This document shows positions 16,966 through 24,782 of a stretch of 27,280 nucleotides of DNA, in pieces. The stretch is from positions 1 through 27,280 of the forward strand of contig CAZCXZ010000046.1 of NCBI GenBank assembly GCA_964502705.1, written 5' to 3'. This DNA comes from Berkiella sp964502705. GTDB taxonomy: Bacteria > Pseudomonadota > Gammaproteobacteria > Berkiellales > Berkiellaceae. The notes below the pieces were generated by a model. It had not been told where the DNA came from. It searched no databases and saw only the letters and a program-made list of their open reading frames with translations. The position numbers and the translations under genes are program-made. Numbering within the stretch: position 1 is the first letter of the stretch; every line of letters begins with the position of its first letter.

Positions 16966-17106
16966 ATGCGCCCCATATTAAAGTGTTAAAGCTAACTGAT
17001 TATTTTGACGCTGAGAATTCGTTCCGTAAACACGTGTATTTAGGGGCATAAAAAGTTAAAATATAAACTAAACTGATAGGATCCACATCACTATTGACGA
17101 GGACTC

Positions 17107-17715
17107 ATGCAATACGGCCCCATCCCTCTCAAAATCATTAAAACAGAACGGCTTATTATTAGGCCTGTGCGTATTTCTGACGCCGCCATTATGCATGGCG
17201 CCATGAAAGCAAGTTTTCAGACATTGAAACAGTGGATGCCGTGGGCACAAAGCCTCGCTTCTTTGCGGGACACCGAAGTCTATTTGGCGCATGGTGAAAA
17301 AATTTGGAGTTCGCCGGCACATGAAGGCATAGAGCAGCCCTTACAAATCATGGATGTGAACGATAAAATTTATTATGGTGCTACGGGTATCAAACCGGCT
17401 AATCTGATGATTCCCAGTTTTGAAATCGGCTATTGGGTCAATCAAGCCCATGCGAACAAAGGTTTAATTACGGAAGCCATGAATGCGTTATCGCGATATC
17501 TTTTTGATGTGCTCAAAGCGAAACGGATTGAAATTAACTGTGAAGAAAAAAATGTTAAAAGCGCTAAAGTTGCTGTGAGACTAGGCTATGTTGAAGAAGG
17601 CAAGCTGCATAATCATCGCTTAAGCGCAAGCGGCAAAATGTTATCTAATTCTCTGGTTTATGGTTGTACCGATATTGCCAAGTTACCACCACTTGTCTAT
17701 CAATACGAAAAGTAA
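17107..17715 (+). CDS. GNAT family N-acetyltransferase (RimJ/RimL-like)
   Basis: The 202-residue protein begins like RimL-type acetyltransferases (TERLIIRPVRISDA) and has the acetyl-CoA region with GYWVNQAHANKGLITEAMNALSRY split as usual, followed by NVKSAKVAVRLGYVEEG. It should transfer acetyl from acetyl-CoA to a protein N-terminus, an amine drug or a polyamine. GAGG precedes the ATG. The SMR transporter gene begins 18 bases after its stop codon, so acetylation and export of a small amine could be linked, but this is inference. Confidence 0.9.
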   Translation: MQYGPIPLKIIKTERLIIRPVRISDAAIMHGAMKASFQTLKQWMPWAQSLASLRDTEVYLAHGEKIWSSPAHEGIEQPLQIMDVNDKIYYGATGIKPANLMIPSFEIGYWVNQAHANKGLITEAMNALSRYLFDVLKAKRIEINCEEKNVKSAKVAVRLGYVEEGKLHNHRLSASGKMLSNSLVYGCTDIAKLPPLVYQYEK

Positions 17716-17732
17716 TTAAAAAAGGTTTTATA

Positions 17733-18062
17733 GTGTCTTATTTATATCTAGCGATTGCAATTGTTGCTGAAGTTATCGCAACAACCTCATTAAAAGCATG
17801 CGAAGAATTCTCTAAATTAGTTCCCAGCGTTATGGTGGTTGTCGGATATTGTTTGGCATTTTACTTTTTAATGTTGAGTTTGCGTTCTATACCGGTGGGG
17901 ATCGCTTATGCCATTTGGTCAGGAGTTGGTGTTGTCATAGTGACTTTGATAAGCTATTTTATTTTTCGCCAAGCACTTGATAAGCCTGCGTTGATTGGCA
18001 TGACTTTGATTATTTCTGGGGTGATTGTTATTCAAACGCTTTCCAAGTCCTCTGCGCATTAG
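17733..18062 (+). CDS. Small multidrug resistance (SMR) family transporter
   Basis: From a GTG at 17733 the product is 109 residues, the normal SMR size, with four membrane helices. The first helix holds Glu13 in LAIVAEVIATTSLK-like context (the essential Glu14 of EmrE), and GIAYAIWSGVGVV is the conserved third-helix block. AAAAGG lies 8 bases upstream of the GTG. An upstream ATG at 17664 lies inside the GNAT gene and adds residues foreign to the family. It exchanges protons for lipophilic cations or amines at the inner membrane as a dimer. It sits between the GNAT and the TTL-like genes in one operon. Confidence 0.92.
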   Translation: MSYLYLAIAIVAEVIATTSLKACEEFSKLVPSVMVVVGYCLAFYFLMLSLRSIPVGIAYAIWSGVGVVIVTLISYFIFRQALDKPALIGMTLIISGVIVIQTLSKSSAH

Positions 18063-19121
18063 ATGGTTACGCCAAACTCGTTTTATTTTTTTTCGTACGT
18101 TCCTGCAATCCGCTATCATATCTCACAACGGCTGTTAAAAAGAGGTTGGGTTGAGGCGCCTAATGCCGCCAGTGCGGAACTTGGTGATAGACACTTAACG
18201 TTAAATGATGAGATCTCCAAGAACTTAGAATACAAGCATCTATTGGCAGAGTTACTGAGTCAAATATCCCCACCTGTTATGCCCTTAACCTATGCTATCA
18301 ATGATGAAAATTGCCAACAGGTGTTTGCTAAGATTATCTATGAACATTATCTTGTTCATGAACAATATCAATCAACCATAAAAGATCTTAAATGGATTTT
18401 AAAACCATCGATGTTGAATAATGGTGATGAAATAAAATTATTTAATGATATTGAATCAGTCAAGAAGCATTATGCTAGCCCTCATCGATTGGGTGGGGAG
18501 CACGTGTTACAGCAATATATTAGCAAACCAGCATTAATTGATGGAAAGAAATTTACCTACCGCTTGCATGTTATCATTACAAACTATGCCGGCATTTTTC
18601 TTTATGATCAAGGTTATATCAATATTAGTGCGTTGCCATTTAATGCCGACGATGATTTTGCTAATCGCAAAATGCATATAACGAATTATGTTTTAGACGG
18701 TGTGCTGTCGCATATTGAGCAACGATCTACCAATTTACTAGATAATTTCCCTGATGTTTATCAGCAAATGAAGGATATTGTTACTAAAGTCATGGTCGCT
18801 TTTCTAAAAAAAGAACCTGGCTACTTAAAGCCACAAAAATCGCAACTATTTGAGATATTTGGTTGTGATTTTATGCAAGACGAAACAGGTAAGCTCTGGT
18901 TGCTTGAGATAAATCAGGGGCCTGATGCCCCAACGTTTGAAGACAACCATTTGCATACCGTTTTATGGGACAGGTTTTGGCAAGATATCATTGATGATTT
19001 TGCGATCCCTGTTGCGCACAACGTGCCACCTAAGGGTGGCTATGCACACTTTACGCAACTTTTAACCAGCAAGGCGTGCTACTCCGCTTATCGGAATTTC
19101 ATTCATCGATTCTTTAAATAG
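18063..19121 (+). CDS. Tubulin-tyrosine ligase (TTL) family ATP-grasp protein
   Basis: The 352-residue protein has the TTL/TTLL arrangement. WILKPSMLNNGDEI is the first ATP-binding lysine region (from about 117), VLQQYISKPALIDGKKFTYR is followed by LHVIITN (150-180), ISALPF...HITNYVLDG comes next, and FEIFGCDFMQDE...WLLEINQGPDAP near 265-295 is the Mg-binding ELFG-F-D / LEVN element. TTL enzymes attach amino acids to protein C-termini or side chains with ATP. They are mainly eukaryotic, and bacterial copies are few and mostly uncharacterised. The ATG follows the SMR stop with no gap, so translation is coupled. A host tubulin target is possible but not shown; a peptide ligase for a bacterial product is the alternative. 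Confidence 0.85.
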   Translation: MVTPNSFYFFSYVPAIRYHISQRLLKRGWVEAPNAASAELGDRHLTLNDEISKNLEYKHLLAELLSQISPPVMPLTYAINDENCQQVFAKIIYEHYLVHEQYQSTIKDLKWILKPSMLNNGDEIKLFNDIESVKKHYASPHRLGGEHVLQQYISKPALIDGKKFTYRLHVIITNYAGIFLYDQGYINISALPFNADDDFANRKMHITNYVLDGVLSHIEQRSTNLLDNFPDVYQQMKDIVTKVMVAFLKKEPGYLKPQKSQLFEIFGCDFMQDETGKLWLLEINQGPDAPTFEDNHLHTVLWDRFWQDIIDDFAIPVAHNVPPKGGYAHFTQLLTSKACYSAYRNFIHRFFK

Positions 19122-19124
19122 CCT

Positions 19125-19130
19125 TATAAT
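19125..19130 (+). promoter_or_regulatory. Consensus -10 (TATAAT) upstream of the 84-residue gene
   Basis: A perfect TATAAT lies just after the TTL stop codon, 30 bases before the ATG at 19161. The best -35 at 17 bases, TTCATC, is weak. It suggests that the following small gene is a separate transcription unit. Confidence 0.45.
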
Positions 19131-19160
19131 AGCGCTTCATTTTTTCAGTGGATATCGATT

Positions 19161-19415
19161 ATGTCAATGCAAGGCGCTCGTAAAAGAGTAACCGCAACGC
19201 CAATTATTCCAAAACGTCAAATGAATGAAAATCTATTGTCAGACAGTGATAATGGGATACACGACTTTGGAGCTGATATCCTTGCTGAGTGCTTCGGTAG
19301 TCCCGAAGAGCAAGAAGAAAGCCCCAGTACGTTATTATGGCTTGCTAATGGCGTGCACGCTGCCACATCAAAGATTGTCGAAGTTGTCACAACCTGTCGA
19401 ATTCGCCCTAGGTAA
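19161..19415 (+). CDS. Short unknown protein, possibly the front part of a decayed gene
   Basis: The 84-residue product starts MSMQGARKRVTATPII and has an acidic middle (SDSDNG, SPEEQEES) and one mildly hydrophobic stretch (LLWLANGVHAATSKIVEVV). I recognise no family. The ribosome site is poor, but a TATAAT lies 30 bases upstream. After the TAA the same frame runs on for 32 codons of protein-like sequence (LIEEPVVFGFPVDYFSTLW) to a TAG at about 19512. The next gene then begins in another frame. It may therefore be the 5' part of a once longer gene broken by a stop and a frameshift, or simply a short gene. Confidence 0.45.
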   Translation: MSMQGARKRVTATPIIPKRQMNENLLSDSDNGIHDFGADILAECFGSPEEQEESPSTLLWLANGVHAATSKIVEVVTTCRIRPR

Positions 19416-19527
19416 GTTGCAAGGCGCACATATTCACACAGTCTGATTGAAGAACCTGTAGTTTTTGGTTTCCCTGTGGACTATTTTTCTACCTTATGGC
19501 AATCAGATAGTTAGTATGAGGTCGCTG

Positions 19528-20079
19528 ATGTTGCACTCAGGTAGTAAAATGGATCGAATGGCGAAATTCGTCGCCATGGGAGTAGGATCTTATCTCGTTT
19601 GGTATTTTGCGGGCCCTATAACAGGTGAGCTGGGCCGCCATGCATTTGAAGGCTATTATTACTTACTACATGGTACGCCTACCGTCTATTCATTTGAATA
19701 TTGGCTCAACTACTTACCCCTACGTGGACATACCACTTATTATTCCTATAAATATGGTGATATGATTTTTGCTGCGATATCCGCGCCCTTCTTTTATAAA
19801 GTACCCGATTTAATTCGCTATTGTTTTAAGCGTGCACCTTTGCAGCAGCCAGATATTCAAGATATCTCGTCCGATGAATTGATAGATGAGCCAGAAAATT
19901 TGTCGCACTTATCGGAACTTTTAGAAAATGTGCCAGTGCCACTTGGACGTTCCATGTCGTTTAACGAAGGCCGTCAATTGCTAGTTAGTACGGTTGATTC
20001 AAGCGACTCTTCTTCCATAGATTCTGATAGCGATCAACGCGCAAAAACCCATCCGCAGCGCATGCATACCACCATGTAG
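19528..20079 (+). CDS. Unknown membrane-associated protein with acidic C-terminus
   Basis: From the ATG at 19528, preceded by GAGG at 6 bases, the product is 183 residues. Earlier in-frame starts (TTG 19465, ATG 19516) lack such a site. A hydrophobic, Tyr-rich front half (VGSYLVWYFAGPITGELG; DMIFAAISAPFFYKVPDL) is followed by an acidic stretch (ISSDELIDEPENL) and a Ser/Asp run (SSDSSSIDSDSD). No family is recognised. It may be the second half of a gene with the 84-residue frame upstream. A membrane or effector role is only suggested by its composition and neighbours. Confidence 0.6.
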   Translation: MLHSGSKMDRMAKFVAMGVGSYLVWYFAGPITGELGRHAFEGYYYLLHGTPTVYSFEYWLNYLPLRGHTTYYSYKYGDMIFAAISAPFFYKVPDLIRYCFKRAPLQQPDIQDISSDELIDEPENLSHLSELLENVPVPLGRSMSFNEGRQLLVSTVDSSDSSSIDSDSDQRAKTHPQRMHTTM

Positions 20080-20090
20080 TCATAGGGAAT

Positions 20091-20582
20091 TTATAACGTT
20101 TTATCAGGCGTTGGTGCGGGTTTCTTCATCGGTTTGCGCAACGCTTGAGCTGCTAACGCTTTTGCGACTTTTTCACGTTCTGCTTTAGGTAGTTTTATCA
20201 TGATTTGAAAAGTGGTTCTTTGCGCTAAGTTGTAATTTTTGATCGATAACTCTTAAGTTTGTTCAAAAAGATCGCCTAATAGTTTTTCATTTAAAGGTTC
20301 TTGTACCAACACTTGTGCAATTTGCAAACGGATTTGGCGAATTTGGTTTTGATTAACCATGATTTCTTGTTGTCGTTGTTTGATAAAATCTGCCAACTTC
20401 TTTTTGTTTTCTTCAGGTAATGCTTGGTAGATGCCCTTCATATCTTGTTGTGCCAAAGGCGCACCGGAAGCCACTTCTGCCATAGGACTTTGTGGCTTAA
20501 GACCCATAAAATAACCAACGACGAAAATATTCGTTGCTACCGATAAAATAAGGATTGCATAGAGCCATTTTGCTTGATTCAT
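20091..20582 (-). pseudogene. CpxP/metal-sensor-like periplasmic protein gene interrupted by in-frame TAA
   Basis: The first frame (20253-20582) gives 109 residues: an N-terminal membrane anchor or signal (residues 5-27), then ALPEENKKKLADFIKQRQ and a helix ending LLGDLFEQT. That is the layout of small periplasmic heavy-metal-sensor/CpxP-type proteins. The family normally continues with a second helix pair. After the TAA at 20253-20255 the same frame goes on for 53 codons (ELSIKNYNLAQRTTF, then LPKAEREKVAKAL) to a TAA at 20091-20093. That is exactly the missing part, for a total of about 163 positions. One substitution (for example CAA or AAA to TAA) explains the break. AGGAAT precedes the start. 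The truncated 109-residue product could still be made; a sequencing error is possible. Confidence 0.72.
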
Positions 20583-20612
20583 GGGACTGTATTCCTTGCT
20601 AAGCTACAATAC

Positions 20613-20618
20613 ATTATA
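20613..20618 (-). promoter_or_regulatory. Consensus -10 (TATAAT) of the metal-sensor-like gene
   Basis: On the minus strand TATAAT lies 30 bases upstream of the ATG at 20582. The -35 (ACTTAA at 17 bases) is poor. Confidence 0.45.
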
Positions 20619-20746
20619 GTTGGTAGGTTATGTAATTAAGTGTACATACATATATTTCGAATGCGAAGCGTTATATTTGGTAGTTAAATGCGGCTTCGGG
20701 TAGCATAGGTGCGTTTAATGATTTCGCGATGGGGCGTCTCTAAATA

Positions 20747-21637
20747 ATGAGTTTATCTTCCAAAAAAGACCTGCCAATTGGCATTTTTGACTCAGGGATA
20801 GGCGGTTTAACCGTTCTAAAGGCTCTACGTGAGGCCTTACCTGCTGAACATTTCTTATATTTGGGCGATACCGCGAGATTGCCTTATGGCACAAAAAGCG
20901 CGGAAACTGTCAAAAACTATGCACTCAATGCCAATGAAATATTGGCTGATCAAGTCAAAATGTTAGTTGTTGCTTGTAATACAGCGACAGCCGTTGCTTT
21001 AGAAGCGCTACAAGATAAGTTTTATCCGATACCGGTTATGGGCGTGATTGAACCGGGTGCAAAGGCAGCACTGGCTGAATCAATGAATGGTCCGGTTGTG
21101 GTATTAGCAACCGAAGGTACCGTGAAAGGCCATGCTTATCGCAACATATTGGCGCAACTATCCTTAAAAACAGAAGTAGTCGAGTGGGCATGTTCTCCAT
21201 TGTTGGTAGCACTTGCTGAAGAAGGGTGGTGTCACGGGCAACTGGTAGAAGATATCATTGCCAAATTGTTAGCGCCGCTGAAGCAGGGATTAGCTGATAA
21301 AGCGCCAAGTTGCGCTATATTAGGCTGCACCCATTTTCCTGTGCTAAAAGAACCGATTCAAAAAGTATTAAGCAATATGAAAGTACTTGATCCTGCAGAA
21401 AGAGTGGCAATGGAAGTGAAAGCGCTTTTAATCGAGCAAGATCTATTACGTCAAACATTAGATGTACCAACGATTCATTTTATGGCTACCGATAGCCCAG
21501 AACGATTTGCCAGAACCGCGCAGATATTTTTAGGGCATCCTATTGCGTCGCATACCGTTAAATTAGTGTCAGTACCTGCTTATGAATCACGGTTTCTTGG
21601 CCATGAAGTCAATTTGCGTACATCGACAGGCTTGTAA
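20747..21637 (+). CDS. murI: Glutamate racemase
   Basis: The 296-residue enzyme has the family's N-terminal IFDSGIGGLTVL (catalytic Asp15-Ser16), YLGDTARLPYG, the first catalytic Cys77 in VACNTAT, and the second Cys194 in GCTHFPVL. It interconverts L- and D-glutamate in the cytosol to supply D-Glu for peptidoglycan. Its presence means the organism makes a peptidoglycan wall. The last 51 bases overlap the convergent MASE1 gene. The C-terminal tail after about residue 275 is longer than usual by a few residues. Start codon ATG with only a weak purine-rich site upstream. Confidence 0.95.
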   Translation: MSLSSKKDLPIGIFDSGIGGLTVLKALREALPAEHFLYLGDTARLPYGTKSAETVKNYALNANEILADQVKMLVVACNTATAVALEALQDKFYPIPVMGVIEPGAKAALAESMNGPVVVLATEGTVKGHAYRNILAQLSLKTEVVEWACSPLLVALAEEGWCHGQLVEDIIAKLLAPLKQGLADKAPSCAILGCTHFPVLKEPIQKVLSNMKVLDPAERVAMEVKALLIEQDLLRQTLDVPTIHFMATDSPERFARTAQIFLGHPIASHTVKLVSVPAYESRFLGHEVNLRTSTGL

Positions 21638-22528
21638 TATTGCGATAATGGTGCCAAGCGTAAATAGGCTGATAATCGCGATGACAACATTAAGCGGGTA
21701 ACTGCGTTGAAAGAGCTGATAAGGTTCAAGGCCACCTGTTAAATAGACAATCGATATCCCTAGCAAGGTCATGCCGGTAGATGCAGCGCGAAATCGATAA
21801 GCATAAAGCCAAAGTGCGAAGATTAAGATCACGGCCCATACAATGGCGACATGTGCGGGAATAAAGAAAAATAAGGCATGTCCCAACACAACAGTACTGC
21901 CAGCAATCCAAGCAGGGTATGAGTCTTTAACAAAGAGCCGTTTAACGGTAAAAGGTTCCAGACATAGGCATAGCGGTGTCAAACATAGAATGCCATTCAC
22001 TTCGCCTAAAACACCCATCAGCCAAGGTAAATCAGGGTAAAATAAGTAAATCCAGCCAATATGTAAAATACAGCACGCTATCACCACTAAAATGAATTGT
22101 AAGGCAATTTTTGATGTGTGCATCGGAGCGATTGCACCAAAAAAGCGGATACAGATAAAGCGGATGAGAAATAGATTGATCGTAAAAAGGATTGAGTTGG
22201 ATAGGCTCACCGTCAGAGGGTATTGCTTAAGTAGGTAACTTGCTAGAGAGCCCGTAAAAATGCCCAGTAGCAACAAGTTGCCTCGTAAAAAAATAGCAGA
22301 TAACCCAACGCCCGCAGCTGGCCATACTGGGGAGTAAAGACCATTTTCCAATAAAAATTGCTGGCCACCGAAAATAAGAATGGCACTAAACAACCATTCA
22401 CAGAATCTTCTGGTAAAATATAAACGATTAAAGCGAGATTGCATGGCAGGTTGCGTTACAGCAAGCTGCTTAGCCACCACTTCTTTAGCAAAGGCATCTT
22501 GATTCTCGGAAAATGATGACACAGGCAA
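21587..22528 (-). CDS. Stand-alone MASE1 domain membrane sensor
   Basis: The protein has up to 313 residues, with about eight membrane helices in MASE1 order. SPVWPAAGVGLSAIFLRGN is the signature block near residue 67. MASE1 is normally the N-terminal input domain of GGDEF, EAL or histidine-kinase proteins. Here no output domain follows: the frame ends ACRCTQIDFMAKKP right after the last helix. The start is unsure. The longest frame begins with TTG at 22528 (or GTG at 22522), only 7 bases from the divergent methyltransferase start. An ATG at 22444 would give 285 residues and leave room for promoters, but has no ribosome site. Its 3' end overlaps murI by 51 bases. Confidence 0.8.
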   Translation of the reverse strand: MPVSSFSENQDAFAKEVVAKQLAVTQPAMQSRFNRLYFTRRFCEWLFSAILIFGGQQFLLENGLYSPVWPAAGVGLSAIFLRGNLLLLGIFTGSLASYLLKQYPLTVSLSNSILFTINLFLIRFICIRFFGAIAPMHTSKIALQFILVVIACCILHIGWIYLFYPDLPWLMGVLGEVNGILCLTPLCLCLEPFTVKRLFVKDSYPAWIAGSTVVLGHALFFFIPAHVAIVWAVILIFALWLYAYRFRAASTGMTLLGISIVYLTGGLEPYQLFQRSYPLNVVIAIISLFTLGTIIAILQACRCTQIDFMAKKP

Positions 22529-22535
22529 ACTTTCA

Positions 22536-23153
22536 ATGGATAAAGTAGCAATAGATTTACTATATCAAGGTTATTTTACTAAAGTCTACCAACACACTCG
22601 TGGCTATATTGCTTATAGCAAAGCAGAATTGGCGGATTTTAAAGATAAAAATGTCAGCCAGACGTATGGCGAATTGCTTTATCCCAGCGTAAAAAAAATG
22701 CTGGCGAATTTTAAGCCAAAAGAAACGGATGTCTTTTTAGATCTGGGTTCAGGACTGGGTAAATGTGCTTTACAAGCTTTTATGCAAACACCTGTGAAAA
22801 AGGTGATTGGCATTGAAGCCTCGACTGAATTGTTTGCACAATCAAAGGTCGTTGCCGAAAGATTACAAAGTGATTTTCCCTTTTTCTGGAATGAAGGGCG
22901 TGAACTTGATCTCAGACTGGATAATTTTTTACATTCAGATTGGCAAGATACCAGCTTGGTTTATACCTGCTCAACCTGTTTTACACAAAATTTACTGGCA
23001 GAAATAGGCCGCAAAATTAACGACCATACCAGTGTGCAACAAGTGATGAGTTTGCGGCCTTTACCCACGCTAACGCGTTTAAAGCTGCAAAGTGTGCTCA
23101 GTGTAGAGTGTTCGTGGGATTCATCCCTCTGCTTCCATTATGGACATGATTGA
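22536..23153 (+). CDS. DOT1-like SAM-dependent methyltransferase
   Basis: The 205-residue class I methyltransferase has the layout of the DOT1 (histone H3K79 methyltransferase) family: QTYGELLYPSV at 42-52, motif I VFLDLGSGLGKCALQ at 66-80, GIEAS at 92, and the acidic-loop equivalent LVYTCSTCFTQNLLAEI in the place of the DOT1 LxNNxxF segment. The histone-binding N-terminal part of eukaryotic DOT1 is missing. Bacterial members are common in Legionellales-type genomes and mostly uncharacterised; the substrate may be a protein lysine. It diverges from MASE1 and converges on the ABC permease gene across a hairpin-rich block. Confidence 0.8.
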   Translation: MDKVAIDLLYQGYFTKVYQHTRGYIAYSKAELADFKDKNVSQTYGELLYPSVKKMLANFKPKETDVFLDLGSGLGKCALQAFMQTPVKKVIGIEASTELFAQSKVVAERLQSDFPFFWNEGRELDLRLDNFLHSDWQDTSLVYTCSTCFTQNLLAEIGRKINDHTSVQQVMSLRPLPTLTRLKLQSVLSVECSWDSSLCFHYGHD

Positions 23154-23203
23154 TTTGATGTAGGCGCAGTCTGAGAAATTCACTCAAATATTGAACGAGG
23201 GGC

Positions 23204-23351
23204 GTCGCGTAGCGACAAATAGCCCTTCCCTTTAAAAGGGAAGAGGCATGCTTTGCATGCACAGATGGATTTTCTCAAGATAAAATCTCTCTTGCGCGCG
23301 TTGCTGCGCCTCTCTCCTTTACAAGGAGAGAATATTGGTTGCTACGCAACC
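23204..23351. repeat. Hairpin-rich palindromic repeat block
   Basis: Between two convergent genes lie six closely spaced inverted repeats: GTCGC-GTA-GCGAC (23204-23216), CTTCCCTTTAAAAGGGAAG (23225-23243), GCATGC-TTT-GCATGC (23246-23260), GATTTT/AAAATC (23268-23287), TCTCTCCTT-TAC-AAGGAGAGA (23311-23331) and GGTTGC-TAC-GCAACC (23337-23351). The block has no coding potential in its own right. It looks like a dispersed palindromic element, or several merged, and may also end transcription from both sides. Confidence 0.7.
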
Positions 23352-23365
23352 GGCGCCTACAAGAC

Positions 23366-24781
23366 CTAAACCTTCTCCCAGATGCTTTCCCAGCGAGTTC
23401 GGCATAAAAAGCCGAGTAACCCGATTTGCACTAACAGCGATCCTAATGCCAATGGCGTATTTTGTCCCCAACTGGGTAGCAGAGCGGGGTATAGGCCGTC
23501 AGCTTTTAATAGTCCCAGTAACATCGGGAAAATGATCCAAAGCAGGGCAAGATATAAAATTGCCGCACTTTGTGCGCGTTTGGGATTGTTCCCTAGGAAG
23601 AAATAATGCACGAGCAAAATATCACGCAGAATGAATAAAACGCCGGTTAAAATCAAAATCGGCATCGAAAATTCTTTGAGCGTCAGATGGCTGGACATCA
23701 CAACTGCCAAGACACCTGCCACGATCGTTAACGCATAAGAAATTGTCCACCAAGGCAGTTGTTGCAGGGTTTCCTGGAAATTATTTTCATTAAAACGCGT
23801 TAACAATCTACGGTAACGGATGCTATTGAGAGAGTCTGTGAACAATCCGAAATAGCAAAGTAAAGAAGCAATGGTAAATGCAACATAAAAGGGCGCTGTT
23901 TGGAGTAACAACTCAATATTGGGCATTTTTTCAAGCATCCCATTTTTCGTTGTGTCTGACATTGCTGCGCCAAATCCTGAAAAATACCCCATGCAGAATA
24001 GATTAAAAGCCAACCAGACCCAGGGGATATTCTGATACTGTAATTCTTTGCTAAATGAGCGATACAGTCCGACAATCGTCCATCCTAGAAAAACGAGGCA
24101 GCTCAGCGCATAAAAGCCAGCTTTATTCACTTGCATATGATGCCAAGTGAATGAACTTGACGTATTGGCTTGGGCGCTAAGAAACATCGACGTCACTATC
24201 ATGCCGGACACGCTAGCAAAGAAAAAGTATCGAAATGTCTTATTAGAATGTTCATGGCGAATTTGCGGTAAAATTTGCATGCTGAGTAATAATGCAAAAG
24301 CTTGCGTGAGCAAGGCGCCCATCACTAATATGGCGATTTCAGTGAATAAAGGGGTTTTAATACTGGCTAATTTTGCTTGAATCGCATTTTGTATGGCATC
24401 GGGAAAGGTGCTAGCCAGTGGCATGGGATTCACATAATGAAGAATCACATAAAAGAATAAAGCTATCGCTGCGCCGTACCATGTGAATAAAGTGCTACCG
24501 AGCCATTTACCCAGGGTCATGCTCCAAGGAGATATGGCGGATTGACGTTGAAAATCCCAAGTATTGTTATTGACTTCTTCAATCACCGTTTCAGAAGCAA
24601 GTTTGGGTCCCCAGATAAACATGAAAAAGCATGCTGAATAAAAAGCTATGCTTTTACTCATCGAGGAATCACCAAGGTAGGCTAAATAAACAATTAATCC
24701 CAAAATAATCGGCGTCAAGACGATTCGGTGCATTGAAAAATCAAGCCATATGTTACGTCTAAGCTCAGGATTAAGTATCAT
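23366..24781 (-). CDS. ABC-2 type transporter permease
   Basis: The 471-residue membrane protein has about 12 hydrophobic helices. The cytosolic loop SETVIEEVNNNTWDFQRQSAISPWSM-type region near residue 65 is as in ABC-2 permeases that work with a separate ATPase. The ATG at 24781 has AAGGA five bases upstream and lies one base after the ATPase stop codon. The in-frame ATG at 24826 inside the ATPase gene is less likely. It forms an export or membrane-remodelling complex with the upstream ATPase. The substrate is unknown; no accessory membrane-fusion protein is nearby. Confidence 0.87.
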   Translation of the reverse strand: MILNPELRRNIWLDFSMHRIVLTPIILGLIVYLAYLGDSSMSKSIAFYSACFFMFIWGPKLASETVIEEVNNNTWDFQRQSAISPWSMTLGKWLGSTLFTWYGAAIALFFYVILHYVNPMPLASTFPDAIQNAIQAKLASIKTPLFTEIAILVMGALLTQAFALLLSMQILPQIRHEHSNKTFRYFFFASVSGMIVTSMFLSAQANTSSSFTWHHMQVNKAGFYALSCLVFLGWTIVGLYRSFSKELQYQNIPWVWLAFNLFCMGYFSGFGAAMSDTTKNGMLEKMPNIELLLQTAPFYVAFTIASLLCYFGLFTDSLNSIRYRRLLTRFNENNFQETLQQLPWWTISYALTIVAGVLAVVMSSHLTLKEFSMPILILTGVLFILRDILLVHYFFLGNNPKRAQSAAILYLALLWIIFPMLLGLLKADGLYPALLPSWGQNTPLALGSLLVQIGLLGFLCRTRWESIWEKV

Positions 24782-24782
24782 A

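Noticed and set aside
20253..20255. Reassigned TAA codon
   Set aside because: TAA serves as normal terminator of the OTU, giant-protein and GNAT genes in this window, so the genetic code is standard.
22536..23153. Possible frameshift truncating the methyltransferase
   Set aside because: The C-terminal part (VLSVECSWD and following) reads as a natural family ending, and no continuation is visible in other frames.
23204..23351. CRISPR array
   Set aside because: The hairpins differ from one another; there is no direct repeat with regular spacers and no cas gene.
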